Below are positions 1 to 10,265 of a DNA stretch of 64,000 nt, one piece after another. Source of the stretch: Armigeres subalbatus. Taxonomy: Eukaryota; Arthropoda; Insecta; Diptera; Culicidae. The notes beneath the pieces are model-generated. The model was not told where the DNA came from. It searched no databases and worked only from the letters and a program-made list of their open reading frames with translations. Location: contig NW_026942547.1 of the NCBI RefSeq assembly GCF_024139115.2, positions 79,023 through 143,022 of the forward strand. Reading direction: 5' to 3'. A program made the position numbers and the translations under genes. Numbering within the stretch: the first letter of the stretch is position 1; each line of letters begins with the position of its first letter.

Positions 1-486
1 TGCAGTGTCGTCACATTTCCGCGTCTTCCGCTTTTGTCGCGTGGTTTCATCATCTGTTTCGTCTGTGGTCGTCTGGACAATGAACTAACCGCCAACGCCG
101 CGAGGCGACCGTGAATCGAATACCGCAAATATTTATGTTATTTTTCACTTTCAAAGCGGCTCTAAACCGGTTCAGCATAGTGGAAGTGACTACGGTAAAC
201 GTATTTACCGTGGACAATAGAATGAAAGCGCGGTAGTACGCGGATAAAAAGTGGATTTCAAGGTTATCAGGCTAAAGCATCCTGGTGGAGCTGTCGCTAG
301 TCGATGGTCGAAGGGAAAAAACCGCAGCAAACTTCCTTGCATGGGTGATGGGCCTGTATAAAACCACGATCGTTGATTAGGGCTGTTAGCCCTAAGCGCT
401 GTAGCCATATGTTTATTGTGATTATTTGTGTATCAGCTAGTAATACAAAAAAATATTTTCTTCATTCCGTATATCGTTTAGTACAC
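1..486. other. Unassigned sequence, GC-richer first 120 bases
   Basis: I see no gene here. The first 120 bases are noticeably richer in G+C and CpG than the rest of the window, which would fit an exon, a promoter or a transposon fragment. No open frame of useful length or splice pattern supports any of these. Confidence 0.3.
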
Positions 487-570
487 AGCTTCCCAAAGTT
501 GGGAGGTCGCGACCTCCTTCCATAAGATTTACACAGGCTGGGGTGTCGCGACCCACCACTTTGGGAAACT
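487..570. repeat. 84-bp palindromic mini-foldback
   Basis: The two ends are imperfect inverted copies: AGCTTCCCAAAGTTGGGAGG at the left matches the reverse complement of the right end, AGTTTCCCAAAGTGGTGGGT. Both arms contain a GGTCGCGAC-type core palindrome. It looks like a very short foldback MITE. No target duplication was identified. Confidence 0.6.
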
Positions 571-913
571 ATGGTTTAGTAAATGGCCACATCATTGGCG
601 TTAATAGAAATTTAAAATGGAATGATAGTTGGGCATTTAGGCATTCACAAACATCATTCATATAAAGTTACTGATTACACTGCTTTTAAGCTTTACTTAT
701 TTTAACATTTAAGCAATTTTCAGTCTTGGTCCAAATCATTAGTGTTTGGTGAAATGTTCATTTGTATAGTTTCAGTCTGCAGAAGCTATTAGACAGTTCT
801 TCGCCGATGAAACGACGTCCCGCTCCAGTTGAAGTTCATATGCGTTATCCGCACCACTCTTCCATCTCCTTGAGGTTTCCAGCTCAACGCATATCCGAAG
901 CGCTTTCTCAAGT
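571..913. other. Unassigned AT-rich sequence
   Basis: No gene or clear repeat boundary is visible. A 71-codon open frame at 762-977 lies partly in the foldback arm that starts near 914 and is not credible as coding. Confidence 0.3.
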
Positions 914-1531
914 GATCGCACAGTGTTTTCTAACCCAGGAATTTGTGATCGAAAATGTTTTGGCCTTGAAAAGTTGATTTTAGAGGCTCAGTGACTTCCA
1001 AGAAAAGTTTCAGTATGTTAAACTCCATATTTAGGATTTTTTTTATTAATCCTCCTAGAAGTGAGATGGTAATTCTCTTGCCTCCAATTTTGAAGATACA
1101 TCATTGGTGTATTCGAGAAAGTTGTAGAAAAAGTTTCTACGAAACATATTACTATATCAACCTCTTCGCTAAACAAAGAAATACGGCACTAAATTCGTCG
1201 CTTCTTTTTGTCAACATGCGTGCTCACTGCTGAAAAAAAATCACAAAAATAATAAACAAACTAAGTTCATTTCCATTGCTTTGTTTTTGATGTGATGGAA
1301 ATAGGAGCTATGAGATGAAGTGGTGAACCGTTCCCCTATATAAATTTTATTTCTATCTGCTATAGAAGTCGAGATATGGGTCGTTATTTATGAACGACCA
1401 CCAAAAATCAGTTTTTTCACGACGGTGTTGAACTTAGTCTGTAGATTAAAAAAACACCTTAACAAAAATAAAAAAAAGGGTTTTTCACGATACTTTCGTC
1501 AATATATTTTTTAGATTTTTCGAATGTTCTA
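914..1531 (+). repeat. Left arm of a large, broken foldback element
   Basis: Most of this segment reappears as reverse complement at 2851-3098 and 5003-5120. Landmarks are the block with ACAGTGTTTTCTAACCCAGG near 929, the block around GAGATGGTAATTCTC near 1063, and the block with ATGGGTCGTTATTTATGAAC near 1375. This arm holds an extra ~175 bases (about 1160-1336) that the right arm lacks and that reappears at 16932-17146. A further ~90 bases near 1415-1480 are also missing from the right arm. Confidence 0.7.
1160..1336 (-). mobile_element. Fragment related to the TA-flanked MITE at 16932-17146
   Basis: The reverse complement of this stretch matches 16932-17105 closely. Shared landmarks are the GGGGAACGGTTCACCACTTC end, the poly-T run and the block with GTTGACAAAAAGAAGCGACG. 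The end nearest 1336 reads GTTCCCC followed by TA, as in the other copy. The matching segment in the right foldback arm lacks it, so it probably inserted after the foldback formed. Confidence 0.65.
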
Positions 1532-1663
1532 CAAAGATCTCCGTCACGATAAAAAACATGAACCTTTTGTTTAAAGATGAACATTTTGACATTAACATCA
1601 TATATTTAGGGGTAAAATGGGGCAGAGTTTCAATTAGGTGAATGAAAGTATAACTCATGCACT

Positions 1664-1765
1664 AAAGAGCTGAGCTGAATGGATACGTTTGCGTGCGTTT
1701 TGACAGTTTTACTATGGGAAAATTGTCAAAACGTAAGCAAACGTATCCATTCTGCTTAGCTCTTA
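1664..1765. mobile_element. ~100-bp foldback MITE
   Basis: The arms are inverted repeats. The left arm contains GAATGGATACGTTTGCGTGC and the right arm reads as its reverse complement with few changes; both also carry an AAGAGCT(G/A)AGC motif at the outer end. The arms are about 45 bp with a spacer of under 15 bp. Confidence 0.65.
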
Positions 1766-2850
1766 ACGGTTGCATTGCAACATATATGTGACTTAGCTTG
1801 CCGTAAGTACCGTATGGATATTTTTTTCGTCTTCTTCTTGTTATATATAAAAATTAATTGGTCTGTATTCCGCATAACTAAGAAACGGCTTGATAGATTT
1901 TCTTCATTCCTTCATCAATAAACAACAACATGCCCGACGGATTTACAGATTTTTTTCTCATGTAAAAATCTCGACTAAACTTGGAAAAAAATATGCAGGT
2001 TTTGTCAAAATGCTAATTTTTGAACCGAAAATCGTCAATAAAAAGAAACCACAGCCAAACAGACGTAACACTGAGAAAATTCCCATCGACCATGAGCTCA
2101 ACGGTCGTTTTGAATTCAACTGCTTGCGAGTTTCACATCCAGGAGCGCGCATTGTATACCTTTGTATTTGACATCTCACACTAGCGCCTTTTGTTGACAT
2201 TGTCGTACTAAACTTTTTTTCGTACAACATGCACGTTAGGTGGTGGTAAAATAACTGGGCAATGGATTTTGAAACAAATTGTTCTAGCTGTTACGTCTGT
2301 TTGTCTATGAAGAAACTCTCCTCGAAAGTGTAGAGAATATGATGTTCGATAATTGATATGTAAATGTTTTATGATAAATAATTTTAAAAAACATGCTAAG
2401 TAAACAATCATGATTTTAGTTTTAAAAAAATCAGAGTATGCTGTGAATTACTGAAAAACACTGAATGTTTGGAACAACGATCATTCTTCAGACTTATTTT
2501 GCGACAGATAGTCGTGTTTACTTTGTTGTCAAGAAATACTCAATACTTCTAATTCACCACAGAAAGGTTCATGTTTTTATCGCGACGGACATTTTTGTAC
2601 ACACTAAGTTTTTCTTTTTCGAGCTCGGCAAAATCGAGCACCGCTGTAGCTCAGTCAATTTCTGAACTGAACTTCGGCAGAAAATTTCGTTTACTACTGA
2701 TTCTCAGCAAAATATTTACTGTATCTTACCAACCGAAACGTCACTTTTACTGAGGTCTCGGCAAAAATCATGTTTACTGAAACTCAGCGGTGCCCACCTC
2801 GGGTAAACAAACAAAAAATGCTGAGATCTTGGAGAATAAAATTAAGTGTG
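1766..2850. other. Unassigned spacer between foldback arms
   Basis: No gene is seen. From about 2400 to 2830 there are iterated short motifs of the types TTTACTGA, CTCAGCA and CGGCAAAA, suggesting a decayed repeat. A similarly textured stretch lies at 8400-8610. Open frames of 60-93 codons on both strands overlap each other and show no coding signature. Confidence 0.35.
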
Positions 2851-3102
2851 TAGAACATTTGAAAAATCTAAAAAATATATTGACGAAAGTATCGTGAAAA
2901 ACCTGATTTTTGGTGGTCGTTCATAAATAACGACCCATATCTCGACTTCTATAGCAGATAGAAATAAAGTTTATATAGGAATATTTTTCGTAGAAACTTT
3001 TTCTACAGCTTTATCGAAGACATCAATGATGTATCTTCATAATTAGAGGAAAGAGAATTTCCATCTCACTTTGAGGGTGATCAACAAAAAAAAAAAGTAG
3101 AG

Positions 3103-5002
3103 TAGACTGGTCCAGGAAACGAAAAGTTGTCTAATTCTACGGGGCACCCTCCAGGGTTGTGTCTTTTGGTGAAAAATCAATCTCTGAAAATTTCAGCTCA
3201 ATCGCTTGTTGCATAAGCTGGCGCATTTGATTTGAAGTTTGTATGGGGATCTCAGTCAAAATATATAGGAAAATACACCTCCGACACTCATTTGATCTGG
3301 AAATTAGTTCTGATTGCTCGATCGAGCTCAGAATTGCAAAATGGGCTGTTGGTTCCATAGAACATTGTAGGGTAACGGCTGTATTTTGGACCGGGCTTAT
3401 ATTTTGGACCACCTTGCTAAATTTTGCATTTATATCACACAAAACTAAATAAAACATGCAACATATACATTTTATTGCAAAAAGAAACTATCCATAAGGT
3501 ATCTCTTACATTTGTTTTATATAAAATATAGCAATTATGAAAAATATTGTCAAGAATTTAATCATTCCTGCTGGATTAGACCAAAATCAAGACGACATTG
3601 TAAAATTGAAGTCACCTTTCGAAAGCTGTAAATTTATTTGTACATAGATTTAAAACATGGCAATGATGTTGTTGACTTATTAAAACCTTATTGAAGCAGT
3701 TTCTTATCTCGAACAAAACATTATAAGTTAATAAACAGTATTCTGAGGCATGTCCAAAATAGGTTCATTTTTATTGAACCGAACATATTTTCGACATATC
3801 TTCTTTTAAGATCTAGATCTCTTTTTGTTTTTACCAACCATTTGTTTCTCTAGTATCAAAACATTCATAAATTACTGTTCATACCGCATTTATAAATTAC
3901 CGATAATTGATGTAAGCCCTAGAAAATGTCTATCAAACCAACATGTAACTGTTTTCATTATTTCCATACGATCGTTTGGAAAAGAATGTGCAATGAGCAA
4001 GGAAGAACCGGGTAACAAACTATCAATGACGCAAATGGAACAAATCTGGGAAACTATATAAAAAGATATGGCAGGGTTAGAGTGATCAGGTGCATACATC
4101 ACGGCCATGGGCCACACGTTTGTTTTGCTTCGATGATGCTGCACCGAGTGGTACTGAATTTGATATTAGCTTCAATACCCTTAGCTGCCAGATATTGTTC
4201 TAATCCTTAAAGTGCTTAAAAATGCATTTCTTACAAGAACTTTAAGGATGAAATCGCCGAAAATGCTGGAGATCACTTATTTAATCTAATAGTTACATAA
4301 CTTTGCAAGCAATACAAAATTATTCGAGTGGTCCAAAATAGGTCCAATAGGAGGTCGAAAATAAAAACAGGTGGTCCAAAATTAAATCTTACATATCTTC
4401 AGAATTTATGATAGTTTGGTTCTTTCGGTGGGATTTACAACATTTTTACCTACAAATTTTACTTAGCATTCACCACTTTTTAGTTGCATAGGGAAATGAT
4501 CAAGCATTATTACAAAATCCAACTTTTATTCGAAAAATTGTTTAGCTATCTCCTAAAGTGGTCCAAAATACCTCCCTTACCCTACGTTGATTAAATGAAC
4601 TTTTATTTAGGTTTCGGCTGATTTATTAGGGGCTGTTTTGTGTACTTTTGGTTTTTTTGATCGAATCGAGTCAGATGAAAAGTATATAAAAGTTCATTTA
4701 ATCATCGTGCAATATTTTGTGGAATTGATCTGTAACATACCAACAGCCCATTTTGCAATTCTGAGCTCGATCGAGCAATCAGAATCAATTTCCAGATCGA
4801 ATGAGTGCCGGAGGTGTATTTTCCTATATATTTTGACTGAAATCCCCAAACAAACTTCAAATCAAATGCGCCAGCTTATGCAACAAGCGATTGAGCTGAA
4901 ATTTTCAGAGATTGATTTTCTCACCAAAAGATACAATCCTGGGAGGTGGCCCGTGGAATTCAACAATATTTTTTTCTCCCCATACTAAGCTGGGCCAGTC
5001 TA
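3103..5002. mobile_element. 1.9-kb foldback DNA transposon with TA ends
   Basis: The left end reads TAGACTGGTCCAG and the right end is the reverse complement of TAGACTGGCCCAG. About 230 bp of inverted arm sequence follows: 3130-3360 matches 4738-4985 in reverse. A further inverted match, GATTAAATGAACTTTTAT, lies at 4588 and 4685. The TA on both sides is consistent with a Tc1/mariner-like target duplication. Open frames at 3137-3457 (minus) and 4638-4988 (plus) encode the same residues because they lie in the inverted arms; they are not evidence of a protein. Confidence 0.7.
3367..4585. mobile_element. 1.2-kb TIR element nested in the foldback
   Basis: The left end, GTAGGGTAACGGCTGTATTT, and the reverse complement of the right end, GTAGGGTAAGGGAGGTATTT, match for about 26 bp with four differences. 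The motif GGTCCAAAATA recurs inside (3729, 4331, 4558 and others) like subterminal binding sites. With TA taken as the target duplication the termini are GGGTAA. No transposase frame remains, so it is non-autonomous. Confidence 0.7.
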
Positions 5003-5120
5003 ATATGGAGCTTAACATACAGAAACTTTTCTCCGAAGTCACTTAGCCTTTAAAATCATCTTTTCAAGGCCAAAACATTTTCGATCACGAATTCCTGGGT
5101 TAGAAAACACTGTGGATCGG

Positions 5121-5329
5121 TTGAATGCCGAGGTCAGTCCAGAGATTCTGTATAGAGTAAAGCGAAGGTACGACGATCCGACAACGGTACTTCAACGCGT
5201 CGTGATCTACGTAGTCCGCAACGGTGGATCTGGCCTACACGGATGGTAAGTTCCCCGTCACGCGTCACGCCGTTGGTGATCGGCGGCGTGGATCAGCGTG
5301 AACTATTTTCAAGCGCCAATTCGTAGAAA
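5121..5329. other. CpG-richer lead-in to the minisatellite
   Basis: This stretch is richer in CpG than its surroundings and contains GATCGGCGGCGTGGATCAGC near 5277. A comparable GGCGGC-containing lead-in accompanies other minisatellite blocks near 15100 and 18710. No gene is seen. Confidence 0.35.
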
Positions 5330-6343
5330 TTTCTTCAGAAGTTCCTCCAGGAATTCCTCCACAAGTTTCTCTAAGAATTCCTCCAGAAGTTTCTCAAGGA
5401 ATTCCTCCGGAAGTTTCTCCAGGAATTCCTCCGGTTGTTCCTCCAGGAATTCCTACGGAAGTTTCTCCAGGAATTCCTGCGGAAGTTTCTCCAGGAATTC
5501 CTGCGGAAGTTTCTCCAGGAATTCCTGCGTAAGTTCGTCCAAGAATTCCTGTGGAAGTTCCTCCAAGAATTCCTGCGGAAATTCTTCCAAGAATTCCTCC
5601 GGAATTTCCTCCAAAAATTCCTGCAGAAGTTCCTCCAGGAATTTCTGCGGAAGTTCCACCAGAAATTCCTGGGGAAGTTCCTCCAGAAATTCGTCCGCAA
5701 GTTCTTCCAGAAATTCGTCCGGAAGTTCCTTCAGAAATTCATCCAAAAGTTCCTTCAGAAATTCATCCGGAAGTTCCTTCAGAAATTCCTCCGGAAGTTC
5801 CTCCAGAAATTCGTCCGGAAGTTCCTCCAGAAAATCCCCCGGAGTTCCTCCAGGAATTCCTGCGGAAGTTCCTCCAGGAATTCCTGCGGAAGTTCCTCCA
5901 GGAAATCCTGCGGAAGTTCCTCCAGGAATTCCTGCAGAAGTTCTTCCAGAAATTAGTCCGGAAGTGCCTACAGAAATTCGTCCTAAAGTTCGTTCAGAAA
6001 TTCTTCCGGAAGTTCCTCCAGGAATTCCTCCGGAAGTTCCTCCAGGAATTCCTCCGGAAGTTCCTCCAGGAGTTCCTGCGGAAGTTCCTCCCGAAATTCC
6101 TGCGAAAGGTCCTCCAGGAATTTCGGCGGAAGTTCATCCAGGAATTCCCCCGGAAGTTCCTCCAGAACTTTCTCCAGGATTTCCTACGGAAGATCTTGCA
6201 GAAATTCCTGCAAAAGTTCTTGCAAGAATTCCTCCGGAAGTTCCTCCAGGATTTCTTCGGAAAGCTTCTTCAAGAATTCTTTCAAAAGTACTGGCAAATT
6301 CTTCAAAAATTTGGCTAAGAATTCTTCCGGAAGTTTCTCCAGA
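5330..6343 (+). repeat. 24-bp minisatellite, first part
   Basis: About 42 degenerate copies of a 24-bp unit of the form GGAAGTTCCTCCAGGAATTC plus four bases. The unit length is a multiple of three, so all reading frames stay open over long distances. The apparent products are 8-residue repeats (SSRNSCGS, PPGIPAEV, FLQEFLRK) in three overlapping plus-strand frames and also on the minus strand. That is the signature of a tandem repeat rather than a gene. Confidence 0.9.
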
Positions 6344-6357
6344 GATTAGTTTGGAAG
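6344..6357 (+). repeat. Target-site duplication, left copy
   Basis: GATTAGTTTGGAAG, repeated exactly at 6806-6819 on the other side of the SINE. Confidence 0.9.
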
Positions 6358-6805
6358 GGGGGGTCCCGTAGCGTAGTTGGCTACACGTTCGCCTTTCAAG
6401 CGAATGGTCATGGGTTCGATTCCCAGCCCCTCCACCAAAACCCTCGTCAGTTGCCGGATGCGCAGCCTATGCGGTGGCGTATTGGGGTGCACGCCTCACC
6501 GTCACGGCTGCCTGATGACGACTGACAACTTGTTCTTCTCGGAGGCATTCCTCCAACGTTACCCGGATAAATGGCAACCGGACAATGCAACGATCATTGG
6601 ATACACGACATGGACGAAACGAACACAATGGACTCACGACGAGATGGACCAGCAACGACAACAACAATGAATAATGGAAAAATCTAAAAATAGATTCTGT
6701 GTGGATTCTGGCTGCAGAATACCACAGTAGATATCGGCACAGTAGCGGTTAAGTAACACAGAGTGCCTATCAAATAAATAAAGGAATAAAAAAAAAAAAA
6801 AAAAA
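6358..6805 (+). mobile_element. tRNA-derived SINE, Feilai-like
   Basis: The 5' part is a tRNA-like pol III promoter. An A-box-like TAGCGTAGTTGG lies at 6372 and a B box GGTTCGATTCC at 6414, and a short anticodon-arm-like stretch sits between them. The element runs 448 bp to a poly-A tail (about 6788-6805) and is bounded by an exact 14-bp target duplication. Layout and promoter sequence resemble the Feilai SINEs known from Aedes; that family name is from memory and unverified. The insertion interrupts the 24-bp minisatellite, so it is younger than the array. Confidence 0.85.
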
Positions 6806-6819
6806 GATTAGTTTGGAAG
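6806..6819 (+). repeat. Target-site duplication, right copy
   Basis: Exact repeat of GATTAGTTTGGAAG directly after the poly-A tail of the SINE. Confidence 0.9.
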
Positions 6820-7745
6820 TTCCTCCAAACTATTCCTCAGGAAGCTTCTCCAGTAATTCCTCGGAAAGATTCTATAAGAATTCTTCCAGAAGTTCTAATA
6901 AATGCTATCCAAATTCCTTTTGCACTTCCTCAGGAAGTTTATTCAAAAATTTCTTCGGAAATTCCTCCAGGAATTCTTCCGAATGCTGGTCCAGGAGTTA
7001 GTTTGAAAGTTCCTCCAGGAATTTCTTGCAGAAATTCCGCCGGAAGTTCTTGCAGGAATTCTTCCGAAAGTTCTGGCAGGGATTCCTCCGGAAATTCTTC
7101 CAGGAATTCCTCAGGTAGTTCCTCCGAGAATTCCTCAGGAAGTTCCTCCAAGATTTTCTTCAGAAGTTCTAGCAAATTCCATCCAAATTCCTCCAGCTCG
7201 CCCAGAAGTTAGTTTGAAAGTTCCTCCAGGAATTCTGCGGGAAGCTTCTCCAGGTATTTTTCGAAAAGTTTCTCCACGAATTCTTCCCGGAATTCCTAAC
7301 TAATTATATCCAATTTCTCCAGCATTTCATTTGGAAGTTTCTTCAAAAATTTCTACGGATGTTCCTCAAGGAGTTTCTCTGGAAGATCCTCTATAAATTC
7401 CTCCGGAAGTTCCTCCATGAATTTTCTCCATGAATTTCTGCTGGAGTTCCTCCAAAAAATGCTTTCGAAATTTCTTCCAGAAAATTCTTCATGATTTCCT
7501 TTAGAAGTTCTTGCAAATATTTTTCGGAAGTTTTTCCAGGAATTCATCCATAGGCTCCACCAAAAATTAATTGGGAAACTAAGTTCTTCGGGAAGCTTCT
7601 CCAGGAATTCCACGGAAAGTTTCTCCAAGAATTATTCCCTGAATTCCTACAGAAGTTCCATCAGAATTCTTTAAGATTTTTTTTAGGAATTTCTTCAGAA
7701 GCTCCTCAGGAAGTTCTTCCAGCAGTTCCTCAGGTAATTCAGGTA
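6820..7745 (+). repeat. 24-bp minisatellite, second part
   Basis: Continuation of the array interrupted by the SINE, in the same orientation and more diverged, with (G)AAGTTCCTCCAGGAATTC units still recognisable to about 7740. Plus and minus frames are both open because of the 24-bp period. Confidence 0.85.
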
Positions 7746-7898
7746 ATTTCATGCAGACAATGTCATTGACTGCGGGACTTCGACGTTCGTTAGGAAATAT
7801 ATTCATTCAAATCCAGTTCCCTTCATGCTATTTCGAGAAAAACTTCAAAAATGGAACCGCTTCTAAGAAAATATGAATATGAAAATACCGAACCGATG
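7746..7898. other. Unassigned sequence
   Basis: Short non-repetitive interval between the minisatellite and the next TIR element; nothing recognised. Confidence 0.3.
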
Positions 7899-8397
7899 CA
7901 GGTAACCGTAGTGCAGGTAGCACCAATAGTGGAGGTAGTGGGGTTTTAATGAGATTTACCATATTCATAGACTTTACGATGGTTTCAGTTGATACGTCGT
8001 GCTTTAAATATCCTTTTAAATGCAACTTACCTTAAGATTTCGCTTGAAAAACTATTGAAAACAATGATTTTCCTTAACAAAATTGACTCCCTTGCACCCA
8101 TAGTGGTGCAACTGTACCAATAGTGGCGAGTCTCATAAGAAACCAATGGATAGCACCACTATAGGAACCAAAATTAATTTTTACCGCCACTAAAGGAACA
8201 GTGTACCCATAGTGGTGCAAGCAATATTTGGTAATTGTTGATGTTAAATGACATCCATCTCATTTTTGTTAGCAAATTTATTAGTTTATCTATTGACTAA
8301 GATAATAAAGTAGTAAATTTTCCATAATTATAAATTTTTAAAAAATATTTTCTTTTGTGGATCTACTAATATCTTCACTATTGGTACCGTTACCCTA
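7899..8397. mobile_element. ~0.5-kb TIR element with CCAATAGTGG-type motifs
   Basis: The right end, read in reverse, is TAGGGTAACGGTACCAATAG; the left end is the similar AGGTAACCGTAG and, downstream, CACCAATAGTGG. Inside, the motif GCACC(A/C)ATAGTGG and its reverse complement recur about seven times (7920, 8095, 8110, 8150, 8207 and others). A related block occurs at 23433-23547. No coding capacity remains. Confidence 0.5.
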
Positions 8398-8871
8398 TTT
8401 CAGCTAATTAGCTGATACAGTTTTTACATTTTCACGGTTATATTTTTCACAGCTTTATGTGAATTAATAAAAAAAAATCACCAAATTCAGTAATTTTATT
8501 TACAGTTTCCAAGTAACTTGCAAAAAATTACCGAAACATCCGTTATTTTTCAGAGCACAGATCTTTTCAGTAAAATGAATTACCGAATTTTGAGTCTCTG
8601 TTTAAGTGTGTTAAGTTGAAATACTCTCGGAAATTCGCACGAAAACTTTTACAGACATTCCTTCTGAAAGTCCCCCAATTTTTCCCTGGAACTGCACCCA
8701 AATTTCGCCCCTGGAATTTTTTCTCAAAATTCTCCTGCCTCTCCTCCTAGAGTTTCTCCAGAAGTTTCTGCGTTTTACTTCAAGAACTCTTCTATTATTA
8801 TTATTATAGATTATTAAATTCACAGATTATAGATTCACCAAAAAAAATCTCTGAAAATTGCTTTGAAAATT
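8398..8871. other. AT-rich decayed repeat and purine/pyrimidine-rich stretch
   Basis: No gene is seen. 8440-8600 carries iterated TTACCGAA and CAGTAA motifs comparable to 2400-2830. 8620-8790 looks like a remnant of the TTCC/GGAA minisatellite. Confidence 0.35.
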
Positions 8872-8975
8872 TATTTTGAATGAATTATTGGCAGTGGCTG
8901 ATTTTCTATCCGCCGCTTCCACATCCAGGCGCTATCGTACATGCGCAAATAGCCAGTATGAGTTAACCGCCCGAA
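8872..8975 (-). repeat. Dispersed repeat, inverted copy at 24310-24420
   Basis: The stretch running from TGGCAGTGGCTGATTTT through CACATCCAGGCGCTATCGTA to CAGTATGAGTTAACCGC matches the reverse complement of 24331-24412. It is a shared dispersed repeat of unknown class. Confidence 0.6.
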
Positions 8976-8980
8976 ATTTG

Positions 8981-9178
8981 TACAGTCAAACCTCCATGAG
9001 CCGATGTTCTATGACTCGATATCGACTCATGGAAGCAAATTATTCCATATCAAAAAATATTTTCTGGGTTACTGTGATGGTCCCTCCAAAGAGCTTTCCA
9101 AAGATTTCCTATTCCACATCTCGATATTTCCATGAGTCGATGGTCCCTTCAATATCGACTCATGGAGGTTTGACTGTA
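8981..9178 (+). mobile_element. 198-bp TA-flanked MITE, copy 1
   Basis: The ends TACAGTCAAACCTCCATGAG are exact inverted repeats of each other, with TA at both outer edges as in Tc1/mariner derivatives. A second copy, also 198 bp including the TAs, is at 30798-30995 in the opposite orientation. A degraded copy is at 42130-42300. No open frame; non-autonomous. Confidence 0.85.
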
Positions 9179-9312
9179 TAGGAAAACGATCATTTTTGCT
9201 CCTAGCGGTTTCAATTTATCGTCAATCACGTGACTCGATACACTAGGGTGCGTATACAGTCTTAAAGATGTCGACAAACTTTGTCGAAGAAGGTAAAAGA
9301 CGATATAGTTCT

Positions 9313-9515
9313 TTCTTTCAAATCAGGCATTTGCCCGGGTCAAGGCAAGGTAGAATGTGATCCCTTCTTTCAAAAGATGCATCTTCCCGACAGACGGCAA
9401 GAAAAAGATATGGTCCCTTCTTTTAAAGGATGCATTTGCCCGGAAGATGGCAAAAGATATGGTTCCTTCTTTTAATTCAGGAATTTGCTTGGTATAAGGC
9501 GAGAAAATATATGAT
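9313..9515 (+). repeat. ~51-bp tandem array, four units
   Basis: Four diverged units start with TTCTTT(C/T) at 9313, 9365, 9418 and 9467 and share the core GCATTTGCCCGG..(A)GGCAA. Spacing is 49-53 bp. Confidence 0.75.
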
Positions 9516-9574
9516 ACATATATAGCTACACGCAAAAAAATGTTGCGGTCGAAACTACCATTCCGAGGGTTAAT

Positions 9575-10265
9575 TGTCTTCTATTGTATTTGCGTTGCAA
9601 AATCATGAAGTTTGATGTGTCGCAAGCTGGGTTTCAGAACCACTCAAAAAGTGACCACTTCCCTGAGGGCATCAGGTTCCTAGGAAACCTCCGGAATTGG
9701 TCAATGCGCTCAGCAGTTCTGCAAATGTCTCCTATTGTATTTGCGTTGCAAAATCGTTGCAAATGCGTTGCAAAGTTTGATGTGTCGCAAGCTGAGGTTT
9801 AATATAAAAAATCACGATAATAATGATCTAAAAAAAAAAGCTGGGTTTCAAAATCAATCAAAAAGTGACCACTTCCCTGAGGGCATCAGGTTCCCAGGAA
9901 CCCACCGGAAGTGGCTAATGTGCACAGATGCAAATGTCTTTTATTATATTTGTGTTGCAAAATCATGAAGTTTGATGTGTCGCAAGGTGGGTTTCAGAAC
10001 CACTTACAAAGTGACCACTTCCCTGAGGGCACCAGGTTCCCAGGGAACCTCCGGAAGTGGCTAATGTGCACAGATGCTCTGCAATTGCCTCCTATTGTAT
10101 TTGTGTTGCAAAATCATGAAGTTTGATGTGTCGAAAGCTGGGTTTCAGAATTACTCAAAAAGTGACCACTTCTCTGGGGGAACCAGGTTCCCGGAACATC
10201 TGTTACCGGATTCTGGAGGTCCATACGTGCAGTTTTCATTCCCACTATTGCAAAATGATGAATAA
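9575..10265 (+). repeat. 151-bp tandem array, four units
   Basis: Units share ATTGTATTTG(C/T)GTTGCAAA, then AGTTTGATGTGTCGCAAG, then AGTGACCACTTCCCTGAGGG. Unit starts are near 9583, 9734, 9943 and 10094. The first and last spacings are exactly 151 bp; the second unit carries about 58 extra bases, partly a local duplication (9768-9838). Short open frames here repeat the same peptide and are not genes. Confidence 0.85.

Larger units (their letters stand above)
2851..5120 (-). repeat. Right arm of the large foldback, interrupted by an insertion
   Basis: The segments 2851-3098 and 5003-5120 together are the reverse complement of most of 914-1531. The break in this arm coincides with the boundaries of the element at 3103-5002. 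The left arm reads continuously across the equivalent point, so the right arm was split by a later insertion. Confidence 0.7.

Noticed and set aside
3137..3457. 106-codon frame similar in sequence to one at 4638-4988
   Set aside because: The protein similarity is a consequence of the inverted arms of one transposon, not of a duplicated gene.
5298..6371. 357-codon Ser/Arg/Asn-rich open frame
   Set aside because: It is the translation of a 24-bp tandem repeat; other frames on both strands are equally open with different 8-residue repeats.
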